15,645 bases of DNA from the NCBI GenBank assembly GCA_041581135.1, contig JBFGCM010000083.1:1-15645 (forward strand), given 5' to 3'. Below the pieces are notes generated by a model that saw only the letters and a list, made by a program, of their open reading frames with translations, was not told the DNA's origin and did not search any database. Numbering within the stretch: the stretch's first letter is position 1; every line of letters begins with the position of its first letter. The stretch comes from JBFGCM01 sp041581135 (GTDB lineage: Bacteria > Actinomycetota > Acidimicrobiia > Spongiisociales > UBA5794). This document shows, one piece after another, positions 7,133 to 12,846 of the stretch. The translations under genes and the position numbers were made by a program.

Positions 7133-7586
7133 GTGCGCACTCCGGGCATTGACCCTCGATCTCGAGAGTGTGACCGGTCAGGGAGAACCCCGCAGAGCGA
7201 CTCACGATCGAGACGACGTCCTCGAGGTGATCTTCGCCCGAGGGATCGAGCTCCACGTCCACCACCTTGCCGCATTCGATGCACACCAGGTGATGGTGGT
7301 GGCCTGAGAGCCATTCAGCCAGCTCGTACCGGGTCACTCCCCGCGTGCCCAGGTGTGGGGCGAGGATGCCCGAGGCCTCCAGTACAGCCAAGCTGCGATA
7401 CAGCGACGACAGCGGGACGATGCCCTTGAGCCGGTTGTGCAGCTCGGCGGCGGACTGCGGGCCATCCCCCATCCCGATGGCCTTGATCACGGCTTGCCGG
7501 GCCCGCGTGTACCGCACGCCGCGCTCGCGGAGGTGGTCCCTCACCAGCTGGTCGATCTGTCCCGTCGTCGCAGTGTTAGTCTGCAT
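7116..7586 (-). CDS. zur: Fur-family metal-responsive repressor, probably Zur
   Basis: A 156-residue regulator with an N-terminal winged helix (about 1-88, containing RYTRARQAVIKAI and SSLYRSLAVLEASGIL) and a C-terminal metal-binding dimerisation domain. Metal sites visible are HHHH at 96-99, CxxC at 102-105, His120, His139 and a second CxxC at 147-150; the two CxxC pairs are the usual structural zinc site. Fur-family members repress when loaded with their metal. Position decides the subtype: the gene overlaps znuC and is divergent from znuA across a Zur-box-like palindrome, so Zur is more likely than Fur, PerR or Mur. ATG at 7586 (reverse) is preceded by TATACT at 6 bases and no ribosome binding site, suggesting a leaderless, self-repressed message. 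Confidence 0.87.
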   Translation of the reverse strand: MQTNTATTGQIDQLVRDHLRERGVRYTRARQAVIKAIGMGDGPQSAAELHNRLKGIVPLSSLYRSLAVLEASGILAPHLGTRGVTRYELAEWLSGHHHHLVCIECGKVVDVELDPSGEDHLEDVVSIVSRSAGFSLTGHTLEIEGQCPECAHEAVT

Positions 7587-7592
7587 GGTGCC

Positions 7593-7598
7593 AGTATA
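7593..7598 (-). promoter_or_regulatory. Putative -10 box of a leaderless promoter for zur-znuC
   Basis: On the minus strand TATACT, a close match to the TATAAT consensus, ends 6 bases before ATG of zur at 7586. It overlaps the Zur-box-like palindrome by two bases, so a bound repressor would block polymerase. Confidence 0.55.
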
Positions 7599-7611
7599 GG
7601 AATGATTCTCA
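7597..7611. promoter_or_regulatory. Zur-box-like palindrome between zur and znuA
   Basis: TAGGAATGATTCTCA has half-sites TAGGAAT and ATTCTCA around a central G, agreeing at 5 of 7 positions when folded. It matches 11 of 15 bases of the actinobacterial Zur box as I remember it (TGAAAATGATTTTCA). It covers the -10 region of zur-znuC and lies about 25-39 bp before the znuA start, where a znuA promoter would be expected. One box could therefore repress both arms of the uptake locus. Confidence 0.6.
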
Positions 7612-7620
7612 ACCTCGGCC

Positions 7621-7628
7621 AGAGGGGG
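7621..7628 (+). promoter_or_regulatory. Ribosome binding site for znuA
   Basis: AGAGGGGG lies 7 bases before GTG at 7636. It supports this GTG rather than the in-frame ATG at 7663, and the residues between supply the basic n-region of the signal peptide. Confidence 0.6.
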
Positions 7629-7635
7629 CTACCGG

Positions 7636-8547
7636 GTGGATGTACAGAGGTCACGCCGGCCGATGCTTGGTCCTGTGCTGGTCGTGCTCGCCCTGCTGGG
7701 CGGGGCTTGCAGCGGAGGCGACGATGCCGCCGACGGCATCGAGATCGTGGCCACCACCACGATCGTCGGTGACATCGTGCGCAACGTCGTGGGGGACAAC
7801 GCTGACATCGAGATCTTGCTCCCGCCCGGTGCCGATCCGCACGACTACTCCGCATCGCCGCAACAGGTGGCCGCTCTCCAGCAGGCAGACCTGGTGGTCG
7901 CAAATGGACTCGGCCTGGAAGAAGGGCTCGTGGACGTCCTCGGTGCCGCTGCCGCCGACGGTGTCGAGGTGCTGGAGCTCGCACCGGCGGTGGACCCGAT
8001 TCTCTCCGAGGACCGCATGCCGGATCCGCACTTCTGGCTGGATCCCACCCGCACCGTTCGTGCCGTCGAGCTGCTGGCGAAGACGCTGACGGAGATCGAT
8101 GCGTCGATCGATTGGGTATCGGCGGCTGCGACCTACGGCGCCGACATCACAACCGCGGACGCGGCCATCGAGACCTTGCTCGCCACCATTCCCCCCGATC
8201 GGCGCATCCTGGTCACCAATCACGACTCGCTGGCCTACTTCGCCGACCGGTACGGCTTCGAGGTCGTGGGGACTGTGATCCCCGGTACGACCACCCGCGC
8301 TGCGCCCAACGCCGAGGACCTGGCGGCACTGGTGGCGATCATCGAAGCGCGAGGGGTCAGCGCGATCTTCGGTGAGACCACGCGTCCATCCGACGTCGCC
8401 GAGGCGGTCGCCGCCGAAGTGGGGCGCCCGGTGGCGGTGGTGGAGTTGTTCACCGGATCGCTCGGCGAGCCGGGCACCGGAGCGGATTCCTACATCGGCG
8501 TCATCCGTACCAACGCCGAGCGCATCGCTGAGGCACTGAGGTCGTGA
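7636..8547 (+). CDS. znuA: Zinc-binding lipoprotein of an ABC transporter (cluster A-I)
   Basis: A 303-residue membrane-anchored metal receptor. The signal peptide has QRSRR followed by a hydrophobic stretch and LGGAC, giving lipid-modified Cys25; glycine at -3 makes this lipobox slightly atypical. Metal ligands expected of cluster A-I proteins are present: His68 in DPHDY, His131 in DPHFWLDP, His195 in NHDSLAYF, and Asp283 in GADSYIGV, with Glu246 in FGETT also conserved. Histidine rather than glutamate at the third position favours zinc over manganese. The His-rich loop of many ZnuA proteins is missing. The gene is divergent from zur-znuC and overlaps znuB at TGATG, so the permease is translationally coupled. 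Confidence 0.92.
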   Translation: MDVQRSRRPMLGPVLVVLALLGGACSGGDDAADGIEIVATTTIVGDIVRNVVGDNADIEILLPPGADPHDYSASPQQVAALQQADLVVANGLGLEEGLVDVLGAAAADGVEVLELAPAVDPILSEDRMPDPHFWLDPTRTVRAVELLAKTLTEIDASIDWVSAAATYGADITTADAAIETLLATIPPDRRILVTNHDSLAYFADRYGFEVVGTVIPGTTTRAAPNAEDLAALVAIIEARGVSAIFGETTRPSDVAEAVAAEVGRPVAVVELFTGSLGEPGTGADSYIGVIRTNAERIAEALRS

Positions 8548-9422
8548 TGGATTGGCTCGTCGAACCTTTCCAGTTGGCGTTCATGCAGCGGGCGCTCGCC
8601 GCCGGCCTCCTGTCCGTGCTGGCCACCTCCGTCGTCGGCACCTGGGTGATACTGCGCGGGATGAGTTTCATGGGCGATGCACTGGTTCACGGCGTGGTCC
8701 CCGGTATCGCCCTCGCCGTGTTGCTGGACTTCTCCCCGACGCTCGGCGCCGCGTTGGCGGCCATCGTGATGATCGGTGGCATCAACTTGGTGCACCGCCA
8801 GACGAGCTTCCCCGAGGACACGGGCATCGGGCTCTTGTTCGTGGGGATGCTGGCGCTCGGGGTGATCATCATCTCCAAGACGAGCTCGTACACGGGCAGC
8901 CTCACCGGCATCTTGTTCGGTGACGCGCTCGGGGTCACGACCGGCGACATCGTCACGATTGCGATCATCGCCGTCATCACGGTGATCGTGTCGCTCGTCT
9001 TCTATCGATCGTTCCTCGTGCTCTCGTTCAACGAGGAGAAGGCCGAGCTCCTCGGGCTCCGTCCTCGCCTCAGCCACTTCGCCATGTTGTCGCTCATCAC
9101 CTTGGCCATCGTCGGTTCTTTCCAGAGCGTCGGGACGCTGCTCGTGTTCGGCCTCCTCGTGGCACCTCCGGCTACGGCCGCGCTGTTGGTGCGGCGGGTC
9201 CCGGCGATGATGGTGACCAGCGCCGTGGTCGGGATGCTCTCGGTCGCCGGCGGCCTCGTCATCAGCTTCCATTTCGGCACTGCCGGCTCGGCGACCATGG
9301 CCATCGTGCCGGTTGTGGTGTTCTTCGTCACCCTCTTCGCCCGCAGCGTCATGAATGTCGCCCGGGCGCGCCGGGTGCGCAACCGGCCGTCGGACCCGGC
9401 CGGCACCATCGCCTCTCGCTGA
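8547..9422 (+). CDS. znuB: Zinc/manganese ABC transporter permease
   Basis: A 291-residue integral membrane protein of the ABC-3 family, with about eight to nine hydrophobic helices. Features typical of the family are GTWVILRGMSFMGDALVHGVVPG near the start, FNEEKAELLGL in the cytoplasmic coupling region, and FGLLVAPPATAALL toward the end. It forms the channel with the ZnuC-like ATPase and accepts metal from the lipoprotein. ATG at 8547 shares its A with the znuA stop and has GAGG 5 bases upstream; GTG at 8544 adds one residue. It ends at the first arm of a hairpin. Confidence 0.9.
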   Translation: MDWLVEPFQLAFMQRALAAGLLSVLATSVVGTWVILRGMSFMGDALVHGVVPGIALAVLLDFSPTLGAALAAIVMIGGINLVHRQTSFPEDTGIGLLFVGMLALGVIIISKTSSYTGSLTGILFGDALGVTTGDIVTIAIIAVITVIVSLVFYRSFLVLSFNEEKAELLGLRPRLSHFAMLSLITLAIVGSFQSVGTLLVFGLLVAPPATAALLVRRVPAMMVTSAVVGMLSVAGGLVISFHFGTAGSATMAIVPVVVFFVTLFARSVMNVARARRVRNRPSDPAGTIASR

Positions 9423-9449
9423 CCTCCGCCACCCCGAGCGTCGGAGGTC
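9421..9449. terminator. Hairpin at the end of znuB
   Basis: GACCTCCG at 9421-9428 and CGGAGGTC at 9442-9449 form a perfect 8-bp stem around a 13-base loop. The left arm includes the last two bases of the znuB stop codon, and the right arm ends directly before the TAGCGT box of the next gene. It may end the znuAB message. No T-tract follows, so an operator role is also possible. Confidence 0.45.
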
Positions 9450-9455
9450 TAGCGT
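9450..9455 (+). promoter_or_regulatory. Putative -10 box of a leaderless promoter for the SRPBCC-DUF3052 pair
   Basis: TAGCGT is followed by seven bases and ATG at 9463. No ribosome binding site of normal spacing is seen. Confidence 0.45.
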
Positions 9456-9462
9456 CGAAGGC

Positions 9463-9903
9463 ATGATTCGTGTGACATCGGAAGTCGAGGTGCGCCGGCC
9501 GGCCGCCACCGTGTTCGGCATCGTCTCCGACTTCAGGCGCAATCCCGAGTGGCAGCGGGGAATGGTCCGGTGCACGTTCACCACCGAACCTCCGCTGCGA
9601 GTGGGCTCCCGATACGAGCAGGAGGCGCGGTTCCTGGCCAAGCCGGTGGTCTCGACGTTCGAGGTCGTGGAGTACGAGGTCGACCGCATGGTCAAGGCGA
9701 CCACCGTCGCCGGCACCTTCCCGATCACGTTCACCCGCACGGTGAGGCCGAAGTCGGAGGACTCCTGTGTGGTCTCGGCCGTGGTGGAAGGAGATGCCTC
9801 CGGCGTGTTCCGCGTCGCCGCACCGCTGTTGCGCCTCATGGTGCAGCGATCGGTGCGGAGCGACTACCGCCGACTCAAAGCGCTCCTCGAAGAGACGCCA
9901 TGA
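9463..9903 (+). CDS. SRPBCC (START/polyketide cyclase-like) family protein
   Basis: A 146-residue soluble protein with the helix-grip pattern of SRPBCC domains: VTSEVEVRRPAATVFGIVSD at the start, a long run of alternating strands (GSRYEQEARF, STFEVVEYEVDRMV, FTRTVRPKSEDSCVV), and a closing amphipathic helix VQRSVRSDYRRLKALLEE. Such domains bind hydrophobic small molecules in a deep pocket; no ligand or catalytic residue can be assigned. The ATG at 9463 was preferred over an upstream GTG frame because the domain starts there and a TAGCGT box precedes it. Its stop overlaps the DUF3052 start by four bases (ATGA), so the two are translationally coupled. Confidence 0.8.
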   Translation: MIRVTSEVEVRRPAATVFGIVSDFRRNPEWQRGMVRCTFTTEPPLRVGSRYEQEARFLAKPVVSTFEVVEYEVDRMVKATTVAGTFPITFTRTVRPKSEDSCVVSAVVEGDASGVFRVAAPLLRLMVQRSVRSDYRRLKALLEETP

Positions 9904-10322
9904 CACCCGCCGGTGGACCCGCAGGGTATTCGGGCACACCGTTACCGAAGAAGCTCGGCATCCGCGAGGGAATGACCGTCTCGTTCATCGGGGCACCGGA
10001 CCACTTCACTGACCTCCTGGAACCGATGCCCCTGGACGTCGCCATCCGTCACGACGCCCGGGCCCTGGTCGATGTCGCCGTGTTCTTCACGGTGCGGCGC
10101 TCGCTCCTCGAGCGGCGCATCGGCACCCTGGAGCGGATCGTCTTCCCCGACGGCTCGCTGTGGGTGGCGTGGCCGAAGCGGGCCTCAGGTGTGCCAACCG
10201 ACATGACCGAAGACGCGGTTCGTGACGTGGTGCTACCGCGAGGCCTGGTGGACATCAAGGTCGCCGCCATCGACGACGTGTGGTCTGGGCTCCGGGTGGT
10301 GCACAGGCGGGTGCACCGTTGA
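9900..10322 (+). CDS. DUF3052 family protein
   Basis: A 140-residue cytoplasmic protein matching my memory of the DUF3052 family of actinobacteria and relatives. Its hallmarks are AGYSGTPLPKKLGIREG near the start, a LERRIGTLERIVFPDGSLW segment, VAWPKRASGVPTDMTED, and IDDVWSGLRVVHR at the end. No function is established that I can name. The fold looks like a small Rossmann-type methyltransferase core lacking a clear cofactor loop, which is only a guess. It overlaps the SRPBCC gene by four bases and converges on the DUF5996 gene with 6 bp between stops. Confidence 0.8.
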   Translation: MTPAGGPAGYSGTPLPKKLGIREGMTVSFIGAPDHFTDLLEPMPLDVAIRHDARALVDVAVFFTVRRSLLERRIGTLERIVFPDGSLWVAWPKRASGVPTDMTEDAVRDVVLPRGLVDIKVAAIDDVWSGLRVVHRRVHR

Positions 10323-10328
10323 GCCGCG

Positions 10329-11156
10329 TCAGGCCATCAATGTGGGCGCCGCCAGTGCATGGACGGTTCGGGCGTAGGCCAGCAGCTTGTCGGATCCCTC
10401 GGGATCCCCGGCGAGCTGGTCGTAGTACAAGATCGATCCCTCCCACCCCTCCGTGTGCCACTGCGCGCCCGAGGGAAGCTCATGCGTGGTGAGGGTGTCG
10501 ACATCGAACGGCCACGGGTTGGAATAGAAGTACGGCCGACCCCCCGGATACAGGCCCAGGTTGATCTGGGACGGGTGGGTGGTGGTCTCCCCGCCCTCTT
10601 CATGGGTCACCACCCGGGTGCCGAACCACTCGAACGCGAGGTCGAACCCATGGGGCCACAGCTGCACGGGCCCCACCGGTCCCTCCAGCGATGCTCGGTG
10701 CCGCGCGAACACGGAAGTGGCGTTGACGGCCGCGGTGAAGAAGGTCCGGGCCGCTGCGGCCTCGTAGGGGCGAGGCTCGTCGTTCTCGTACTTGTCCCGC
10801 TGGTAGTCCGCTTGGAGCCCTCGGGCCGAGACGATCTCGATGATCCGATCGCCCATCTCGGTGCCGGTCAGCCCGTCGGCCATGGACAGCCGCTGCGAGG
10901 CGCCATCGCTGCTCTCCACCACCACCTCGCCGGCAATGAGGTCCATGCGCAGGGCAAGCGATCCTCCGCCGGGCAACGGTATCGGATCCGTCGTCAGGCC
11001 GGTGGGACGGACCTCGAGGCTGATGTGCCACCACTTGGGATGTGCGACCGCGGCGGCGCGAGGCACGGCTCCGACCGCGTGGGCGTACGCATGGAGCGTC
11101 GCACGCGTGGCCTCCCAGTCTTCGGGCAAGTGCGGAAAGAACGCAGCTCCGGCCAT
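10329..11156 (-). CDS. DUF5996 family protein
   Basis: A 275-residue soluble protein recognised as DUF5996 by its general pattern: FPHLPEDWEATRATLHAYAH at the start, KWWHISLEVRPTGLTTDPIP, a short beta-rich middle with SDGASQRL, then the conserved block FARHRASLEGPVGPVQLWPH and GFDLAFEWFGTR, and a tryptophan-rich C-terminal third. The function of the family is unknown to me and no catalytic motif stands out. ATG at 11156 (reverse) has GAGGAG about 9 bases upstream. It is divergent from the DoxX gene across 130 bp and convergent with the DUF3052 gene. Confidence 0.75.
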   Translation of the reverse strand: MAGAAFFPHLPEDWEATRATLHAYAHAVGAVPRAAAVAHPKWWHISLEVRPTGLTTDPIPLPGGGSLALRMDLIAGEVVVESSDGASQRLSMADGLTGTEMGDRIIEIVSARGLQADYQRDKYENDEPRPYEAAAARTFFTAAVNATSVFARHRASLEGPVGPVQLWPHGFDLAFEWFGTRVVTHEEGGETTTHPSQINLGLYPGGRPYFYSNPWPFDVDTLTTHELPSGAQWHTEGWEGSILYYDQLAGDPEGSDKLLAYARTVHALAAPTLMA

Positions 11157-11248
11157 GCTGTCGGCTCCTCTCGTGGTTCATTAACGCCCAACCTCCCGAT
11201 CGCGGTGCATGTTCCCGGGCAGGGCGGAAGACTGAAGGCCTGCTGACG

Positions 11249-11260
11249 GTTGCGAGCAAC
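11249..11260. repeat. Short perfect palindrome upstream of the DoxX gene
   Basis: GTTGCGAGCAAC has 5-bp complementary arms around GA. It lies 26 bp before the DoxX start in the 130-bp divergent gap, where an operator could sit. It is short enough to arise by chance. Confidence 0.25.
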
Positions 11261-11286
11261 GAGGTTGTCGAGCGAAGGGAGATGCG

Positions 11287-11796
11287 ATGACCACGGCATT
11301 CGACATGGCGATGCTCGTGCTACGGGTGGTGCTGGGGATCGTCTTCCTGGCCCACGGTGTCAAGCACGCCCGGGGACGTGAGAAGACGAGCAATTGGTTC
11401 GGCAGCATCGGGTTCAAACAGCCGCAGCTGCAGTGGCTTGCCTCAACAGCGACCGAGATCGGCGTGGGCGTGTTGCTGATCTTGGGACTGCTCACGAGCT
11501 TTGCCGCGGCCGGCGTCATCGGCATCATGGTGGTTGCTTTCTGGACGGTGCACCGCACCGTCGGGTTCTTCGTCACGACCAGACCAACGGAAGGTTGGGA
11601 GTACGTGTTCGTGCTGGCGTTTGTGGCGTTCGCGCTCGCGATTGCCGGACCAGGTTCGATCTCCATCGATGACGCACTCGGCATCGCCGACGACCTCGAC
11701 GGTTGGGTCGGCCTGATCATCGCCCTCGGCGGTGAGCTGGCTGCTGCCGCCCAGATCGCCCTCTTCTGGCGCCCGTCCACGGTCGCCGGCGACTGA
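11287..11796 (+). CDS. DoxX family membrane protein
   Basis: A 169-residue protein with four hydrophobic helices: LVLRVVLGIVFLAHGVKH, a GVGVLLILGLLTSFAAAGVI segment followed by GIMVVAFWTVHRT, YVFVLAFVAFALAIAGPGS, and a last helix GLIIALGGELAAAAQIALF. The R-x(7)-FLAHGxxH opening and central GVLLILGLLT are typical of DoxX/DoxD-like proteins. Roles vary in the family (thiosulfate:quinone oxidoreductase subunit, redox-stress complexes) and none can be assigned here. AAGGGAG lies about 6 bases before ATG at 11287. It converges on the epimerase gene with 7 bp between stops. Confidence 0.8.
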   Translation: MTTAFDMAMLVLRVVLGIVFLAHGVKHARGREKTSNWFGSIGFKQPQLQWLASTATEIGVGVLLILGLLTSFAAAGVIGIMVVAFWTVHRTVGFFVTTRPTEGWEYVFVLAFVAFALAIAGPGSISIDDALGIADDLDGWVGLIIALGGELAAAAQIALFWRPSTVAGD

Positions 11797-11803
11797 GGCG
11801 CGA

Positions 11804-12787
11804 TCACTCGACCGAGAAGCGGTACTCGGTGCGACTCCGGTACTGCTCGCCGGGCCGCAGCACCGCAGAGGGGAAGGTGGCGTGATTGGGCGCATCGGGA
11901 AACCCATGGGCCTCCAGGCAGACGGCGCTGTGATCGGGGAACGGGCCGGCGTCATTGGCGGTGTACACCACCAAGGCAGGCTGATCGGTGACCACATCGA
12001 TGCGCCGTCCCGTGGTCGGACATGCCAGGGTCGCAATCACATCCGCAGGGGTCCCGGCGGGGTCGAGGACGAAGCAGCGATCGATGCCGCCGGTCGCGGC
12101 GATCGCCGGACCGAGCTCCCGAGGTGAGGTGAGATCGAGCCCCGTCCCTGCCACCGGGCAGAGCGCTCCCGTGGGTATGTGATCGGCATCGACATCGAGC
12201 ACGGCCTCGGCCGCCACTTGTAGCCGATGCCGCGCCAGAGGACCTCCAAGGCTCCAGTAGGCGTGGTTGGTCATGCTCAGCACGGTCGGCGCATCCGTGG
12301 TCGCTTCATGAGTGATCACCAGGCTCGTTCGCTCCCAGGCGTACGTGGTCGTAGCCGCCACGGTTCCGGGAAACCCGCACTCGCCTGCCGGCGAGACACA
12401 TGTGAGTCGAAGCCCCGCAGTGTCAGGTTCGATCACGGGCTCGACCTGCCACTGCTTCGTGTGGAACCCCGCCGCACCCCCATGCAGCTGATTGGGCCCC
12501 TCGTTGGCTTCGAGCCGGTACACCACGCCGTCGAGCTCGAAGCGGGCGTCGCCGATCCGGTTGGCGAAGCGGCCGATGGTCGAACCGAAGTACCGCTCGG
12601 CATGGGTGCGATACGACTCGGTGTCGGTGAACCCGAGCACGACGTTGGCGGCAGCACCGTTTCGATCGGGCACGTGGACACCAACGAGGTGGGCGCCGTG
12701 CGGGATGACCATGAACGAGTGGCCCGGCATCCCGGTCACGACGTAGGCGACATCGTTGCTCCCGAACGAGCAGGTCTCCACGTGCAT
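11804..12787 (-). CDS. Aldose 1-epimerase (galactose mutarotase) family protein
   Basis: A 327-residue cytoplasmic enzyme that would interconvert alpha and beta anomers of a hexose. GalM landmarks are in order: GRFANRIG at 72-79, NQLHGG with His102, TNHAYWSLGG with catalytic-acid candidate His175, GIDRCF with Asp236, and CLEAHGFPDAPNH with catalytic-base candidate Glu292. Near-complete motif retention suggests activity, but the sugar is not readable. ATG at 12787 (reverse) is chosen because the first beta strand follows; GTG two codons upstream is possible, and further extension is not protein-like. No ribosome binding site or clear promoter precedes it. It sits 59 bp downstream of the c-di-GMP gene on the same strand, so it may be read from that transcript. 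Confidence 0.88.
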   Translation of the reverse strand: MHVETCSFGSNDVAYVVTGMPGHSFMVIPHGAHLVGVHVPDRNGAAANVVLGFTDTESYRTHAERYFGSTIGRFANRIGDARFELDGVVYRLEANEGPNQLHGGAAGFHTKQWQVEPVIEPDTAGLRLTCVSPAGECGFPGTVAATTTYAWERTSLVITHEATTDAPTVLSMTNHAYWSLGGPLARHRLQVAAEAVLDVDADHIPTGALCPVAGTGLDLTSPRELGPAIAATGGIDRCFVLDPAGTPADVIATLACPTTGRRIDVVTDQPALVVYTANDAGPFPDHSAVCLEAHGFPDAPNHATFPSAVLRPGEQYRSRTEYRFSVE

Positions 12788-12846
12788 GTCCACATGATGG
12801 CGGACGCAGGCAGGTGGCAGAACAGCTGAGCGGCGCCGCCCCTCGG

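Noticed and set aside
8490..9839. A 449-codon open frame on the minus strand
   Set aside because: It is antisense to znuB and the SRPBCC gene, both clearly recognisable; its His-, Asp- and Arg-rich translation is typical of the reverse of membrane-protein codons.
10359..11246. A 295-codon plus-strand frame
   Set aside because: It is antisense to the DUF5996 gene, which has the more protein-like translation and a ribosome binding site.
12830..12839. GCGGCGCCGC palindrome between the c-di-GMP and epimerase genes
   Set aside because: It has no loop, no T-tract and occurs in very GC-rich DNA; a terminator or operator call is not supported.
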